Positions 34,538 to 44,540 of a DNA stretch of 64,000 bases are shown in pieces. The stretch comes from Daedaleopsis sinensis. Lineage: Eukaryota; Basidiomycota; Agaricomycetes; Polyporales; Polyporaceae. Each line of letters starts with the position of its first letter. Position 1 is the stretch's first letter. The notes below the pieces were generated by a model that searched no databases, was not told the origin of the DNA, and saw only the letters and a program-made list of their open reading frames with translations. The stretch covers positions 3,968,001 through 4,032,000 of the forward strand of contig CM066301.1 in the NCBI GenBank assembly GCA_033807695.1, in the 5' to 3' direction. Both the position numbers and the translations under genes were made by a program.

Positions 34538-36783
34538 ATGAGTGCACATGGTAAGTGTCATATACATACTCGATATCCTCGCACTCGTATAGGCTGACTC
34601 TAAGATTCAGCCAAGAATGAAGTCTCCAGGTCAACTGAAGAGATGCGCTCCTCCGCGAACGTCGAGGAACAACCCAGTCAGTCTCCCTCAGTCGATTTTA
34701 GACGCAACGTCGTGCAGGCAGACTACAAAGCACGCTTTCCTGACATCAACGAGGCGAAGGTCATCCGCAAGATCGATCTTCACCTCGTCCCTCCGCTCTG
34801 TATGCTCTACCTGCTCTCCTTCCTCGACCGGTAAGCCCACTATGTCCCTGCTATGCCCGGCTGTCGTAGCTCAAAGGGAACATTCGTCATCTGCTCGCAG
34901 AGTGAACATTTCGAATGCAGTCATATTTGGGCTCACCCAGGACCTCGATCTCGGGCCCCATGGGTACAACGTCGCACTGCTGGTGTTGTAAGTCTTATCC
35001 TCCCTTATCCCCACACCCAAGCTTTTCTCCTACGGCTCTAGCATATTCAGACTGACCTAATGCACGTCCGAGCAGCTTCGTGCCCTACATCCTCTTTGAG
35101 ATACCTTCCAACGCACTCCTCAAGCGGTTCCGGCCTCATGTCTGGAGTCAGTAAGCCCCGCGTCTCTGCACGCTCTCTCCAAGTCCGCTCCCCGTGCCAG
35201 GACACTGCACCACTGACCCCCGACCCGAACACATACACAGTGTCGCTCTGCATGTTCCTCTTCGGGCTCATCACGCTCCTCCAGGGGCTCACGCGGAGCC
35301 TCTCCGGGCTCGTCGCCACGCGCTTCTTCCTCGGGCTCGCGGAGTGCGGCGTGTTCCCTGCGTGCTTCTACCTGATCGCGATGTGGTACCCGCGCGCGGA
35401 GACGCAGAAGCGGTTCACGTTCCTCTTCGGCTCGTCTGCGTTCTCTGGCGCGTTTGGGGGCCTGCTCGCGAGCGCGATCGGGAACCTGGATGGCGCGCGG
35501 GGCTTGCGGGGGTGGAGATGGGTGTTCATTATTGGTGCGTGCGCATGTCATTGTTATGCAGTTGTTGGAGGCGGCAGAGCGTGGCAGGTGCTCTCTGCTT
35601 TGTCGCACAGGTCGCACAGCGAGTGCAGTCTGTATGCTGACTTGCGTTAATGCCCTGCAGAGGGCGGGGTAACGGTGCTCTTGTCAGGAGTGTTATATTT
35701 CATCATCGCAGACTTTCCTGAAGAGGTGACGTGGCTGAACGTCGAAGAGAAGGAGTTCGTGAAGGCGCGGCTGTACGACGATGTCGGAGACTCGAAGCTC
35801 GAGGACCCCCTCACCGCGAAGGGCATGTTGGAGGCCATGCTGGATTGTAAGTGATCTCTGACAGACTGTGATGTCATATAGCCTGAAATCGAATTTATGT
35901 CCAGGGAAAATACTCGCCTCGGGCTTCATGTACCTCGGGTTAAACGCTGCGATGTATAACTTCGGTGCGTCCTCCGTTTCCACCGTTAGGCCGTAGGCAT
36001 GTCAACTGAACACTCCTTGGCCCGGATGCCTCAGCGTACTTCGCGCCCACGATCATCCAGACGTTCGGCTACAGCGCAATCCACACCCAACTCCTCTCCG
36101 TCCCACCATGGGCGTGCGCGTTCGTCTTTGCGATGCTCACTGCGGTCATGTCCGACTGGGCGCGCAGGCGCTTCGTCTTTCTCGTCGGCTGCATCGCCGT
36201 CTCGCTCACGGGCTTCATCATCCTAATCGTCGTGCACGACGATAGACACTTGCAATACGGCGCGCTCTTCCTCGCCGCGATGGGTGGGTTCTCGGCGATG
36301 CCGATCGTGCTGTGCTGGTGTAATACAAACCGTGAGTAGTAGTACAAGGTGCGATGCTTGGCGATTCCCGCTGACCGTGGCCCTTGCGCCTTTATTTCCT
36401 AGTGGGAGGCCACCACAGGCGTGCAGTGGGCACCGCGTGCCAGATCGGCTTTGGAGGCAGTACGTCCCCTTTGATAATCACTTCCGTCCTCGCACAGAGC
36501 GACGACAGACATGTTGCTGACACGGCCGTACACCATAGTCGGGGGCATCATCGCCGCCTTCTCGTTCGTCGCCAAGGACGCGCCGAGGTTCATCCCTGGG
36601 TATAGCGTCTGCATCACATTTTTATGCGTTGCGCTCGTGTCCAGCACGGTCTATTTCGTCGGCGTTTCGAGGGAGAACAGGAGGCGCGACACCATGCAGG
36701 CGGCGGAGGCATATGTGCACCTGCCTGACGATGAGAAGAAGCGGATGGGCGACCTTGATCCTGATTATAGATATTTCACGTAG
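34538..36783 (+). CDS. MFS permease, Dal5/TNA1-like anion:cation symporter (copy 2)
   Basis: Paralogue of the permease at 10363-12432. Ten exons: 34538-34550, 34611-34830, 34901-34987, 35076-35146, 35241-35534, 35661-35846, 35905-35964, 36035-36331, 36403-36459, 36539-36783. They give 509 aa. Exons 1 and 3-10 match copy 1 base for base in length; only exon 2 differs, by 21 nt. Motifs: KIDLHLVPPLCMLYLLSFLD, VNISNAVIFGLTQDLDLGPH, GVFPACFYLIAMWYPRAETQ, FPEEVTWLNVEEKEFVKARL and GGHHRRAVGTACQIGFGG. The start is set by the 13-nt exon ATGAGTGCACATG with a GTAAGT donor; the downstream in-frame ATG at 34643 would drop it. About 12 membrane segments; the substrate is unknown. Confidence 0.93.
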
Positions 36784-36973
36784 TTGCGTGAATTACACGC
36801 AGCCTGCTCGGTTAGAGAAAACACTAGTGAGATTGCGTTTTGGATAAACAAGAAACAGCTACGGGTAGTAGCACGCTAGTTGCACGCGGAGACCAATATC
36901 GCAGAAAGTCAATGAAGTTTGACCCGACCGCGCCGGCAGACCCGTCAGAACTCAGTACTCACAGGGATGATAT

Positions 36974-37501
36974 TCACTTTCTGGCTAACAACTCCCTCAC
37001 CATCACCATCACTCCATAAAAGACTTTGCGGTCTTGGGGCGTCAGTTCTGAGGAGTTCGCTGGACCAGCGGTTTTCGCCAAAGCAAGGCCCACAACAACA
37101 GGACGTCTGTCGACCTCCAGGAGGTCTGCTCCTTCCTCTGTCCACACGAGCGTCGCAATTTGCGAGGTGTACAGGTTGTGCAAAGTCTGGATGCGCTCCG
37201 AGGGGGCACTTCCGAGCAGGGGCGTGAGTTGAAGGGAGGGCGGCGGTATTGGGAGGGGCACCATGTTGGGTTGAGACGGATCGGGTGGTGGTGGAGGTAG
37301 CAAAGGCATGGTGGAGGGGATTGTGGCTTGAGTCTGCGTTTCTGTGAGCGAGAGGTCATCATGGTTAAGGGATATACTCACCAGACTGCCGACTTTTCCA
37401 AGCTGGGTGACAAGGACAAGGATGCGGTCGGAAAAGGCCTGTAGAAGGACATCTGTCGATAAACCCTCGAGTTCGCGGACGATGGTCGCGGATTGTAGCA
37501 T
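36974..37501 (-). CDS. Proteasome assembly chaperone 3 (PAC3/Poc3-like)
   Basis: Chaperone of 20S proteasome alpha-ring assembly, acting with PAC4. Exons 37501-37382 and 37333-36974 give 159 aa. Segments ATIVRELEGLSTDVLLQAFS, ILVLVTQLGKVGSLTQATIP, PSLQLTPLLGSAPSERIQTL and RRPVVVGLALAKTAG fit PSMG3-type proteins. The open frame reads through the 48-nt intron (37334-37381, GTGAGT to GCAG). Splicing it out restores the conserved GSLTQATIP, so the spliced form is preferred. A proline run (LLPPPPPDPSQP) sits in a loop region. Confidence 0.78.
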   Translation of the reverse strand: MLQSATIVRELEGLSTDVLLQAFSDRILVLVTQLGKVGSLVSISLNHDDLSLTETQTQATIPSTMPLLPPPPPDPSQPNMVPLPIPPPSLQLTPLLGSAPSERIQTLHNLYTSQIATLVWTEEGADLLEVDRRPVVVGLALAKTAGPANSSELTPQDRKVFYGVMVMVRELLARK

Positions 37502-37851
37502 GGTGGTTGTGGAATAGGTGGTTTAAGGTTATAGATCAAGAGATTATCGGGGTGAATACGGCGCCTACAATATCTAATCTCTACAAGCTGCAAGCGCGGG
37601 CGAAAGCGATCCGCCTCGACGTCGAACCGTGACAGTCTTGTATCTGTCTTCCTCAAACTCATCGCTCACCCACTTTACGACTAGTCCTAAGGACCCTTCA
37701 GGCCACGCCTTCATCTCTGCTGTCTCGAATCAGAACGCTTCTGCACAGCACCGCTAGACAACCACCGCGTACCTCGCCTCTGCTACTACTCACTGGTCTA
37801 TCGTAGGACCGTACCGAACTTCACAGTGCATGCCCACTCGCAGCCAGTACG
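37502..37851. other. Divergent promoter region, PAC3-like / MED16
   Basis: 350 bp between two genes that start away from each other. No repeat or RNA gene is seen. Confidence 0.5.
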
Positions 37852-40800
37852 ATGCATGACCGGAACATTCCTCTAGCAGCTAAAGGAAAGGCGAAGGAAA
37901 GTGTACACTGGCAGCTTGGTTGGTGGGACCTCACTCATTCCCTCGAAGGCACTAAGAGGTTAGGCCCGATTTCTGCTATGTTGACCAACTGGCGTACTGA
38001 CGCATCCGTTTAACAGACCTGTACAATGGAGCAAGTCCTCTGTGATTTACATGGCACATGAATCTGAGCCATGCGTGATTGGCCGACATTTCCCATCCTC
38101 GCGCCAGTTCCTCCTACCTACACCTCCGTTCATCAAGCCCATGGACTCTTACGAGCCGCCGACCGTCCTGGAAATCTCACCTACAGAAGACTGGATGTTT
38201 GCGTACTTCCCCGGCAAGGGTTGCGAGGGGTGGGGATGTTCCTGGCGTAAAGAAGCGGAACTGGATCACTGGACGGTGGTGGACAGCTGGTCATATCCTG
38301 TTGGAGGAGGGATTGTCACTGCAGCATGGATATCTTCGCATAGAGAGGTACGTTCCACAGACACTCTTCTTCGCATAACCGTAACAGGGTTGTCAGTGGG
38401 TTGTCTCGGACACTGGATCATCAAGTCGTCTCCCCGCACTCGGCCCTCCTTCCTCCCTAGGCAGTCCTCTACTAGTTCTAGTCACCGAGTCGCACTATCT
38501 CCATGTGTTCACTATGGGTCAAGAAAAAGCAGTACAACTAGGCGGACGTGTATCTTTGCTCGAACCCACAGACCCTGTGCACCCCTTCTTTGAACCTGAA
38601 GCCGTCGGCAAGGTTGGCGGTGACAGAATTTGCACGAAGGCAGCAGTTGGGTTCTGTTACCAAGGTTTGCACCCATTCTACACTTGTCGCGGTGCGTTAA
38701 CAAATGACGTAGAGTCCACAATCCTCGTGGCGATGCGTTCGCAGCTCCGCCCTTCGCAGCACTCGATGCAGGCATTCCAAACCACTGTGCCAGATCTGGG
38801 ACTGTCGATGGATATCAGCCAACCAAATATTATGGACAGCCCATTTGTAGCTGAATGGGAAGCTTGGGGCGAGGAACAGATGATTTCGCTTTGTGAAGTC
38901 CGGGTTGAGTCGCGGCTCAACATTCCCCGTAGGTGTATAAGGAATAAGAGTACAACGGTGGTACTGACAAGCTTCGAGAACTACAAGCCGTTATGAGCCG
39001 CCCGCTACCCCCAATATACCATCAAAGCCCACTCCTCGTCGATATGGCATTCTATGGTCAATACCCCCATCACTCGAATCCTTCCCCGACCAAGCCCGAA
39101 TCCAAGACCTCTGCCACCCACGCTCGCTCGCTTTACCTGGCGGCAACCTTCTTCGACCCAGATGACTGTAAGTGGGCATATATCTGTTCTCGTCACCATG
39201 TTGTGATGACCATAGCTGTTACCTCCAGACACCTCTCTACCGAAGTCCGAGGTTGTTTTATACACCTTCACAGCTAGCAGTCCATCGTCGACCTATTGGG
39301 TATGCATACGTCGAGCCCTGACTGAGCCGTTACTGATACTCCTTGACATTCAGGCACTAAGGGATGAAGTTAAACGACCAAGTCAGACCAAAGTCCCATC
39401 TTTCCTACGACCTTCTCCCTCACGTGGCGGCCTCTTGGTGGGTTACCTCGATGCAGGCGGACTACTTCCCCGTCGAAAATCGAAGTTCAAGGAGGCGAAC
39501 ACAGGCGCCATTGAAGTACTCAAAGTGTGAGTCGGCTGTATATATCGCTGCGTTCTGCGTGTTCATGATGGTCCAATAGACCTGGCTTGACTGCGCATGA
39601 AGACTGGGAGAGCGTGCCCCTACACTCCCATGTACAGGCTGGCACCGTCGACGGTACGTGGTTTCCCACTACCCGCACCCGTACACGAGCATGATGCATC
39701 CGTCTTACGCAGTGCCTGTCAGCGTCGCCGTGTCGCCCAACGACACGCTCATCTGCTGCGTGTCTTCTCCTCTCCTGGGATCGCATCAGTCCATTCAAGG
39801 GCTTCCCCGCCGTGTGTCAGGCGATACGTCCTTAGCGATGACGGGGAGCTTGCCCGGGGATCTCTCCAAGCGTCTCGTTTGTGCGATTCGCTCCCGGGTC
39901 TCCCCTTCGGACGTCATACATGCGCTCGCGGCCCCTTCCTTGCCCACGCAGGTCACCGTCGACACGCTCTACAACGCGTTCATGACGATGGAGGCAGATT
40001 CGTTCGGACATATGCAGATGTGGACCGCAGAGCTTTTGGGCGTCGCGACGGAGGTCTATCGGTATGCAACCATGTGTGATGCGTCTGCTACAAAGTGCTG
40101 ACGCTCGGCTGTCCCTAGTGCTCGTACACAACGCTTGGAACGAGGCCCGGAGCAGGACCTATGCGCAGCTCGCTGGCAGACAACGTACGAGATATCATCT
40201 CTCGGGGCCTGCTGTGGAGCGTTCGATACTTGTCGGGAGGGCGACTCTTATGATTTAGGTCAGTGTTGATTCTGCACGAAGCACCCGCCACGGTTTTGAG
40301 GGATGTGTGTAGACGCTGTGTGGCAGCTGCTTGGGATCACGGCCTGGGTGATCGAGCTGGTCGAAAAACTCTTCAAGGAGTGCATCTTCGTCGGAGAAGG
40401 CACCAACGCCGGGAGAGTCATACCTGACAACCCCAATGGTCCGAAAGGTTAGCGCGTTCGACTGGCGTAACAACCCTGTCTGACCAGTGAGTTTACCATC
40501 GCAGGCACCACCCTCGACAGCCCGATCTTCCTCCATCTCGCGCATCCGTACGCACTCAGCCGTCTGCGCACCGCGGTGGAGCATGTCAAGCGCTTCCACG
40601 ACCAGGTCGCGAAAATCAGCGCCAAGGGCGAGAACTCGCACATCGCGAAGGACTTCCTGATGGACATCACCGAAGGGTCCGGCGTCGACCTCCAGCTCCT
40701 CGGGCCGCTCCTAGCAGACATCCTGCACGACAGCAAGGCCCTCAACAGTGAGTACCGCCCCTCGTGTTCCGCGCGCCGTCCCGACCGACCTGATCCCTAA

Positions 40801-41241
40801 TCTCCACGTTCGCCCGCTCCCCTCGCACTCGCAGAGCAGGACCTCCAGCGCAGCCTCGCGGCGTGCTCGCCCGTGCCCGCACTCGTGCCGCACATCCGCA
40901 AGGTCGTCGACAAGGTGTCGAGCTCGAAGGCAGTCGACCGCGCGCGGCTGTTCATCAAGCCCGCGGACCTGTCCGACGGCATCTCGCGCCTCGCGGTGTC
41001 GGAGCCCGCGCATGCGCACGGGCTCAGGGACACGAACGTGGATGTGGTGAAGAAGAACGCGCTCTGGCGGAACAAGCCTGCGAGCGTGTGCGTGCGCTGC
41101 GGGGGGCGGTCGGACGTTGCGCTGGAGCGCAGGGGCGGCGCGGAGGGCCCGCTCAGCCGGTGGCAGACTTGGGAGAAGAGCTGGCAGTTGCGCTGCGTGT
41201 GCGGCGGGATGTGGTCCTCGGCTATGATACTGTATTCGTAG
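37852..41241 (+). CDS. MED16: Mediator complex subunit 16 (Med16/Sin4)
   Basis: Tail-module subunit of the RNA polymerase II Mediator. Twelve exons (37852-37958, 38017-38347, 38397-38928, 38979-39167, 39229-39299, 39354-39526, 39580-39653, 39713-40061, 40119-40258, 40313-40447, 40505-40747, 40835-41241) give 916 aa in one frame. The N-terminal half is a beta-propeller-like region (HWQLGWWDLTHSLEG, PTVLEISPTEDWMFAYFPG, SLYLAATFFDPDDY). The C-terminal part is helical (AVWQLLGITAWVIELVEKLF). The zinc-ribbon-like end has CVRCGG and RCVCGGMWSS, a hallmark of Med16. In intron 3 the acceptor CGAG at 38978 is needed to keep the frame. The exact donor of intron 10 (40448) is one of two options. Confidence 0.9.
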
Positions 41242-41503
41242 CCAGGTGCGGATTGTTTGTCGTGCTGATGATCATACCGGGGATTCTGTGGCATGTCAGA
41301 CTAATGTACATCCACCACAACCAAAAAATGGCATATACTCAGGAATGTTGTGTGTTGTCGAGGAGCCTACCAGAGTAGGTGATGTGTAGCCAGCTCCGCC
41401 GTCTACGATGGAGTTAGGTGATGAGTAGTTGAGCATACAGAGCAGTGTGATAATTAGCGTGGCAATATTAGTAGTGTGCAAATGTCTACCTAGATACCTG
41501 GAA

Positions 41504-42383
41504 TTACGAGTTGTCATGTTCATCACTGGACCTCTGTTCCCTATCTGCTCGCTCCTGCTCAAGCACAGCTATCCGTGCGAGGGCTGCATCCCGTTGTTTC
41601 TTCAAAGCCTTCATATACTCGTCGTCAGAGAGTTTCCTGAAGCCGATGACGCTGACCAGGCGATCGAAAACGGTGATTCGTGGCTTTGTGGGATCATCCG
41701 GCGGGGAGGTGGGTGCGGAGGACGGTGCGGGTGGGGGTCGGGATTCTTGTATCTTGCGGCGAGAGACGAACTTAACTCTCATGATGCCCATCTCGTTGTA
41801 ACCCCACTGCAAGACCGCGCAGATGATGCCACCCGTTCGCGCACCAGCCCATATCCTCGAAGGACCATCTGAGCATCGTGAAAAGTCAGTTTAGGGAACA
41901 TATGGGTGCACTAGGGATACGCACGTTGCCATGCGTTCAGGATCCCGCCAGTAAGTGCACCACTGACGGTGGAGTCAGGCAGCTGGCGCACCCGTAGGTG
42001 AGCCCATGAAGATTGCGATGATACACTCGACGATTCTTCTGTGTGTCGTGCGGCCGGTACCGCAGACCGCAGGGCAGGACCCACCAGGACTTCACGAATG
42101 CCTGGTCACAGTGTCAGTGGGGAGCGAAGACAACCACAGTCCCGTTACGCACTGAAGAAGACGGCTCCGGCGATGCCACCGTTAACCGACGCAGACAACG
42201 CGAGCGGGGTGGGATGACGCGAGCCCTGGTAGAGGGCACGGAGGGCAGTCAACGTTCCGGCCGCTAGAGCTGTTCGCCGGGAGCATTGGTCAAGATGTCT
42301 GCGACGATGACAAACGCGGTGAGAACGAACTCGCATGTAGCAACTGCGCCCTTGGCAACATTCACAGGTGTCGCGGGATCCAT
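41504..42383 (-). CDS. Glycine-rich membrane protein, Tim17-like, with C-terminal coiled coil
   Basis: Conserved fungal protein of unknown function, possibly mitochondrial. Four exons (42383-42335, 42269-42153, 42101-41925, 41868-41504) give 235 aa. Small-residue-rich hydrophobic segments are visible: SLAAGTLTALRALYQGSR, LALSASVNGGIAGAVFFS, STVSGALTGGILNAW and AGARTGGIICAVLQWGY. The repeated G/A spacing is the reason for the Tim17/22/23-like guess. The C-terminus is soluble: KFVSRRKIQE, a proline-rich linker, then a coiled coil (YMKALKKQRDAALARIAVLE). No GT donor in exon 1 gives the right phase; GCGAGT at 42334 does, so intron 1 is probably GC-AG. It converges on MED16. Confidence 0.65.
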
Positions 42384-42588
42384 CGTGGGGGGGCGGTCTC
42401 GAGGGAGGGATGCCAGTCGCACTCAAGGTTGGAGGACTCCGAGGAGAGGAGGGAAACGCGATGAGCGCGAGTGCGAAAGACGCGAATGGGCGCTTCTGAA
42501 CCCTGCTCTCGGTCATACTCAGCCTGTACTACTAAGTATCTTCGTCGCCGCCTGCTACAACACTCTTACTGCTGCGCTTGAACTCACG

Positions 42589-43905
42589 ATGGCAGCCATT
42601 GATACTGGCAACGACTCGACATCTACACTGAAGTCAAACATGACTATGCCGGCTCTCACTCCGCCGCCATTACCTGCTAGTACGCTTTTCCCCGAGATCC
42701 TGCTTCAAATCTTTGACTTCGCAACGTACATCCCTGGAGCGTCCACACATAACGATGAGCAGGCCTTCTACGCGTATACACTCGACTCTCACGGGATAGG
42801 CATCCACCGCCGACATCGTGACGCCTCCGACACCATGCTTGCCGCAAGTCGCGTATGCAAGACGTGGTGCCCGCTTGCGCTAGAGTTTCTACATAAATAC
42901 ATCCTCATCAAGAGCGCGGCTCACCTTCTCGAACTGTCTGCTGCTTTGCTTTTGCACGAAGATCGCAACCCCACCGGTTCTCGTATGGTCGGCCGCCGGA
43001 CTGTACGTCTTGAGCTAGCTCTGGAAGGCGATGTTGACTGGCAAGAAGAGCACACCGACGCCCTCGCGCGCATCATAACTGCCTGTCCGAATATTACGGT
43101 GCTATCGACTGCCTTTCTTACGGCCGAACGACTGTGCTGGGACGCTTCTTTCCGTCGTGTCTTGGGATCCTTCTCGAACCTCAAAAGACTAGAGCTCAAC
43201 GCACCCACCGATCTCATCGTCGAGCTACTCTCCCAGCTGGGCAGCTCTCTACACTTTCTCTGGTTGCGTCACATGCAATCGAAGTCTTCTCGTTTGGACT
43301 CTTGTTCGATAGACTTCCCCTGCCTTAAAGCACTTGTCATCTCTGGCGACCGGACCGAACCACCGCCGCCCGCATGGTCTACCCCAGCCCTACGAATGCT
43401 CAGTTTTGCCGAGGGACACGGTGTGGAGTCCACGCTGATGCGCAACTACCTGACTGAGCAACGGGCGGATCTGCGGCATTTCAGCGCAGCGCACCACACC
43501 TCCCTTGCGGTGCACCTCTGTCCCAACCTCACTGAATGTGCGCTGGATCTCGACCTCGTCCGCGACGACAGCTTTCCTCATTCTTCTACCCTCCGCCGCC
43601 TCATTATATTTGCCTGTGACCGACTGGATATCGCCTGCACGTTTGCTTGCAGCTTCGAACCCTTCCACAACTGGCTGCGGGACGGTTGGAGCACTGGTCA
43701 ACTCTCGGCTTTGGAAAATATCCGCTTCCTCCTACCTCTACCGCTGCTTCCCTTCAACCCATTCTATAGGCTCCAGGACATCCAACAGATAGAGGAGCTG
43801 ATCGAGGGTTGCAAACTGCGGGGCGTCGTTCTGGAAGCCTCAGTCGGAGCGGACGAACATACGGCGAATATCTACCGCCCTCTGAAGATCGAGCAGTTGT
43901 CGTGA
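42589..43905 (+). CDS. F-box protein
   Basis: Single long exon of 438 aa. The F-box core is LPASTLFPEILLQIFDFAT, then MLAASRVCKTWCPLALEFLH. The rest is LRR-like (FSNLKRLELNAPTDLIVELL, SIDFPCLKALVISGD). The ATG at 42589 is chosen because the upstream part of the open frame lies in the promoter and is unrelated sequence. The frame ends at TGA 43903-43905, but a good GTGAGT donor overlaps that stop. A 49-nt intron to CACAG at 43951 would add about 17 residues ending at 43994, so the true C-terminus may differ. It is divergent from the Tim17-like gene (205 bp apart). Confidence 0.85.
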   Translation: MAAIDTGNDSTSTLKSNMTMPALTPPPLPASTLFPEILLQIFDFATYIPGASTHNDEQAFYAYTLDSHGIGIHRRHRDASDTMLAASRVCKTWCPLALEFLHKYILIKSAAHLLELSAALLLHEDRNPTGSRMVGRRTVRLELALEGDVDWQEEHTDALARIITACPNITVLSTAFLTAERLCWDASFRRVLGSFSNLKRLELNAPTDLIVELLSQLGSSLHFLWLRHMQSKSSRLDSCSIDFPCLKALVISGDRTEPPPPAWSTPALRMLSFAEGHGVESTLMRNYLTEQRADLRHFSAAHHTSLAVHLCPNLTECALDLDLVRDDSFPHSSTLRRLIIFACDRLDIACTFACSFEPFHNWLRDGWSTGQLSALENIRFLLPLPLLPFNPFYRLQDIQQIEELIEGCKLRGVVLEASVGADEHTANIYRPLKIEQLS

Positions 43906-44540
43906 GTGTCTTTAGGCTCTGCGGTCCCGACCGCTTCTAAACTCACAGTTCCAGACAAAATGCCCGCCCTGTGCTGCCCCCAACTATGGAGTGAAGGGAG
44001 AAGGCTGCATGCGTTCGGGACTGCCTCACTGCACCAGATCTCGGATGGCTCATCCTTTGTTGGCGCACTCAGGTGTGAATCAACCCAATGCCACGCAGAG
44101 GACTCTTGTGACACATCTTCAGGTTATTCAAGCTATGAATGAACCGATGTACATCCAGTTCGACGGCCGAGATTCCTTCATAGAGTCGATTATACGATCC
44201 TCAACGCTTGTTGGAGCTCCACCTACACATGTTTTCAATTCATACATAACTACGGGTTACGATAGCTGAAGGGAATAAATACAGGCAGTCAGGTCAAACC
44301 ATCATCTTCTTGCACACAACTCGCAGGACCGCAGTGCCGCGGCAGTGGTGGTGGCACACAACCATTAATCTTATCTTATCTTCTTAATCACGTGCTGGAA
44401 ATTTCCTCGCGCTCCGAGAAATCCGGAGTTGCAGCCCAGTAGCAAGCTCTCCAAAACTTGGACTCGCAACAGTACACGGAGCTCATCTCAGTACAAACCT
44501 CCTCTCCACACAGCGCTGCAGCTTCTCTCAGACATCAGTA
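43906..44540. other. Intergenic region, F-box / UTP21
   Basis: About 635 bp containing a possible small terminal exon of the F-box gene (43952-43994) and the UTP21 promoter. Nothing else seen. Confidence 0.5.

Noticed and set aside
42286..42588. N-terminal extension of the F-box frame from 42286
   Set aside because: It runs antisense to exon 1 of the Tim17-like gene and across the promoter; the F-box protein start at 42589 is sufficient.
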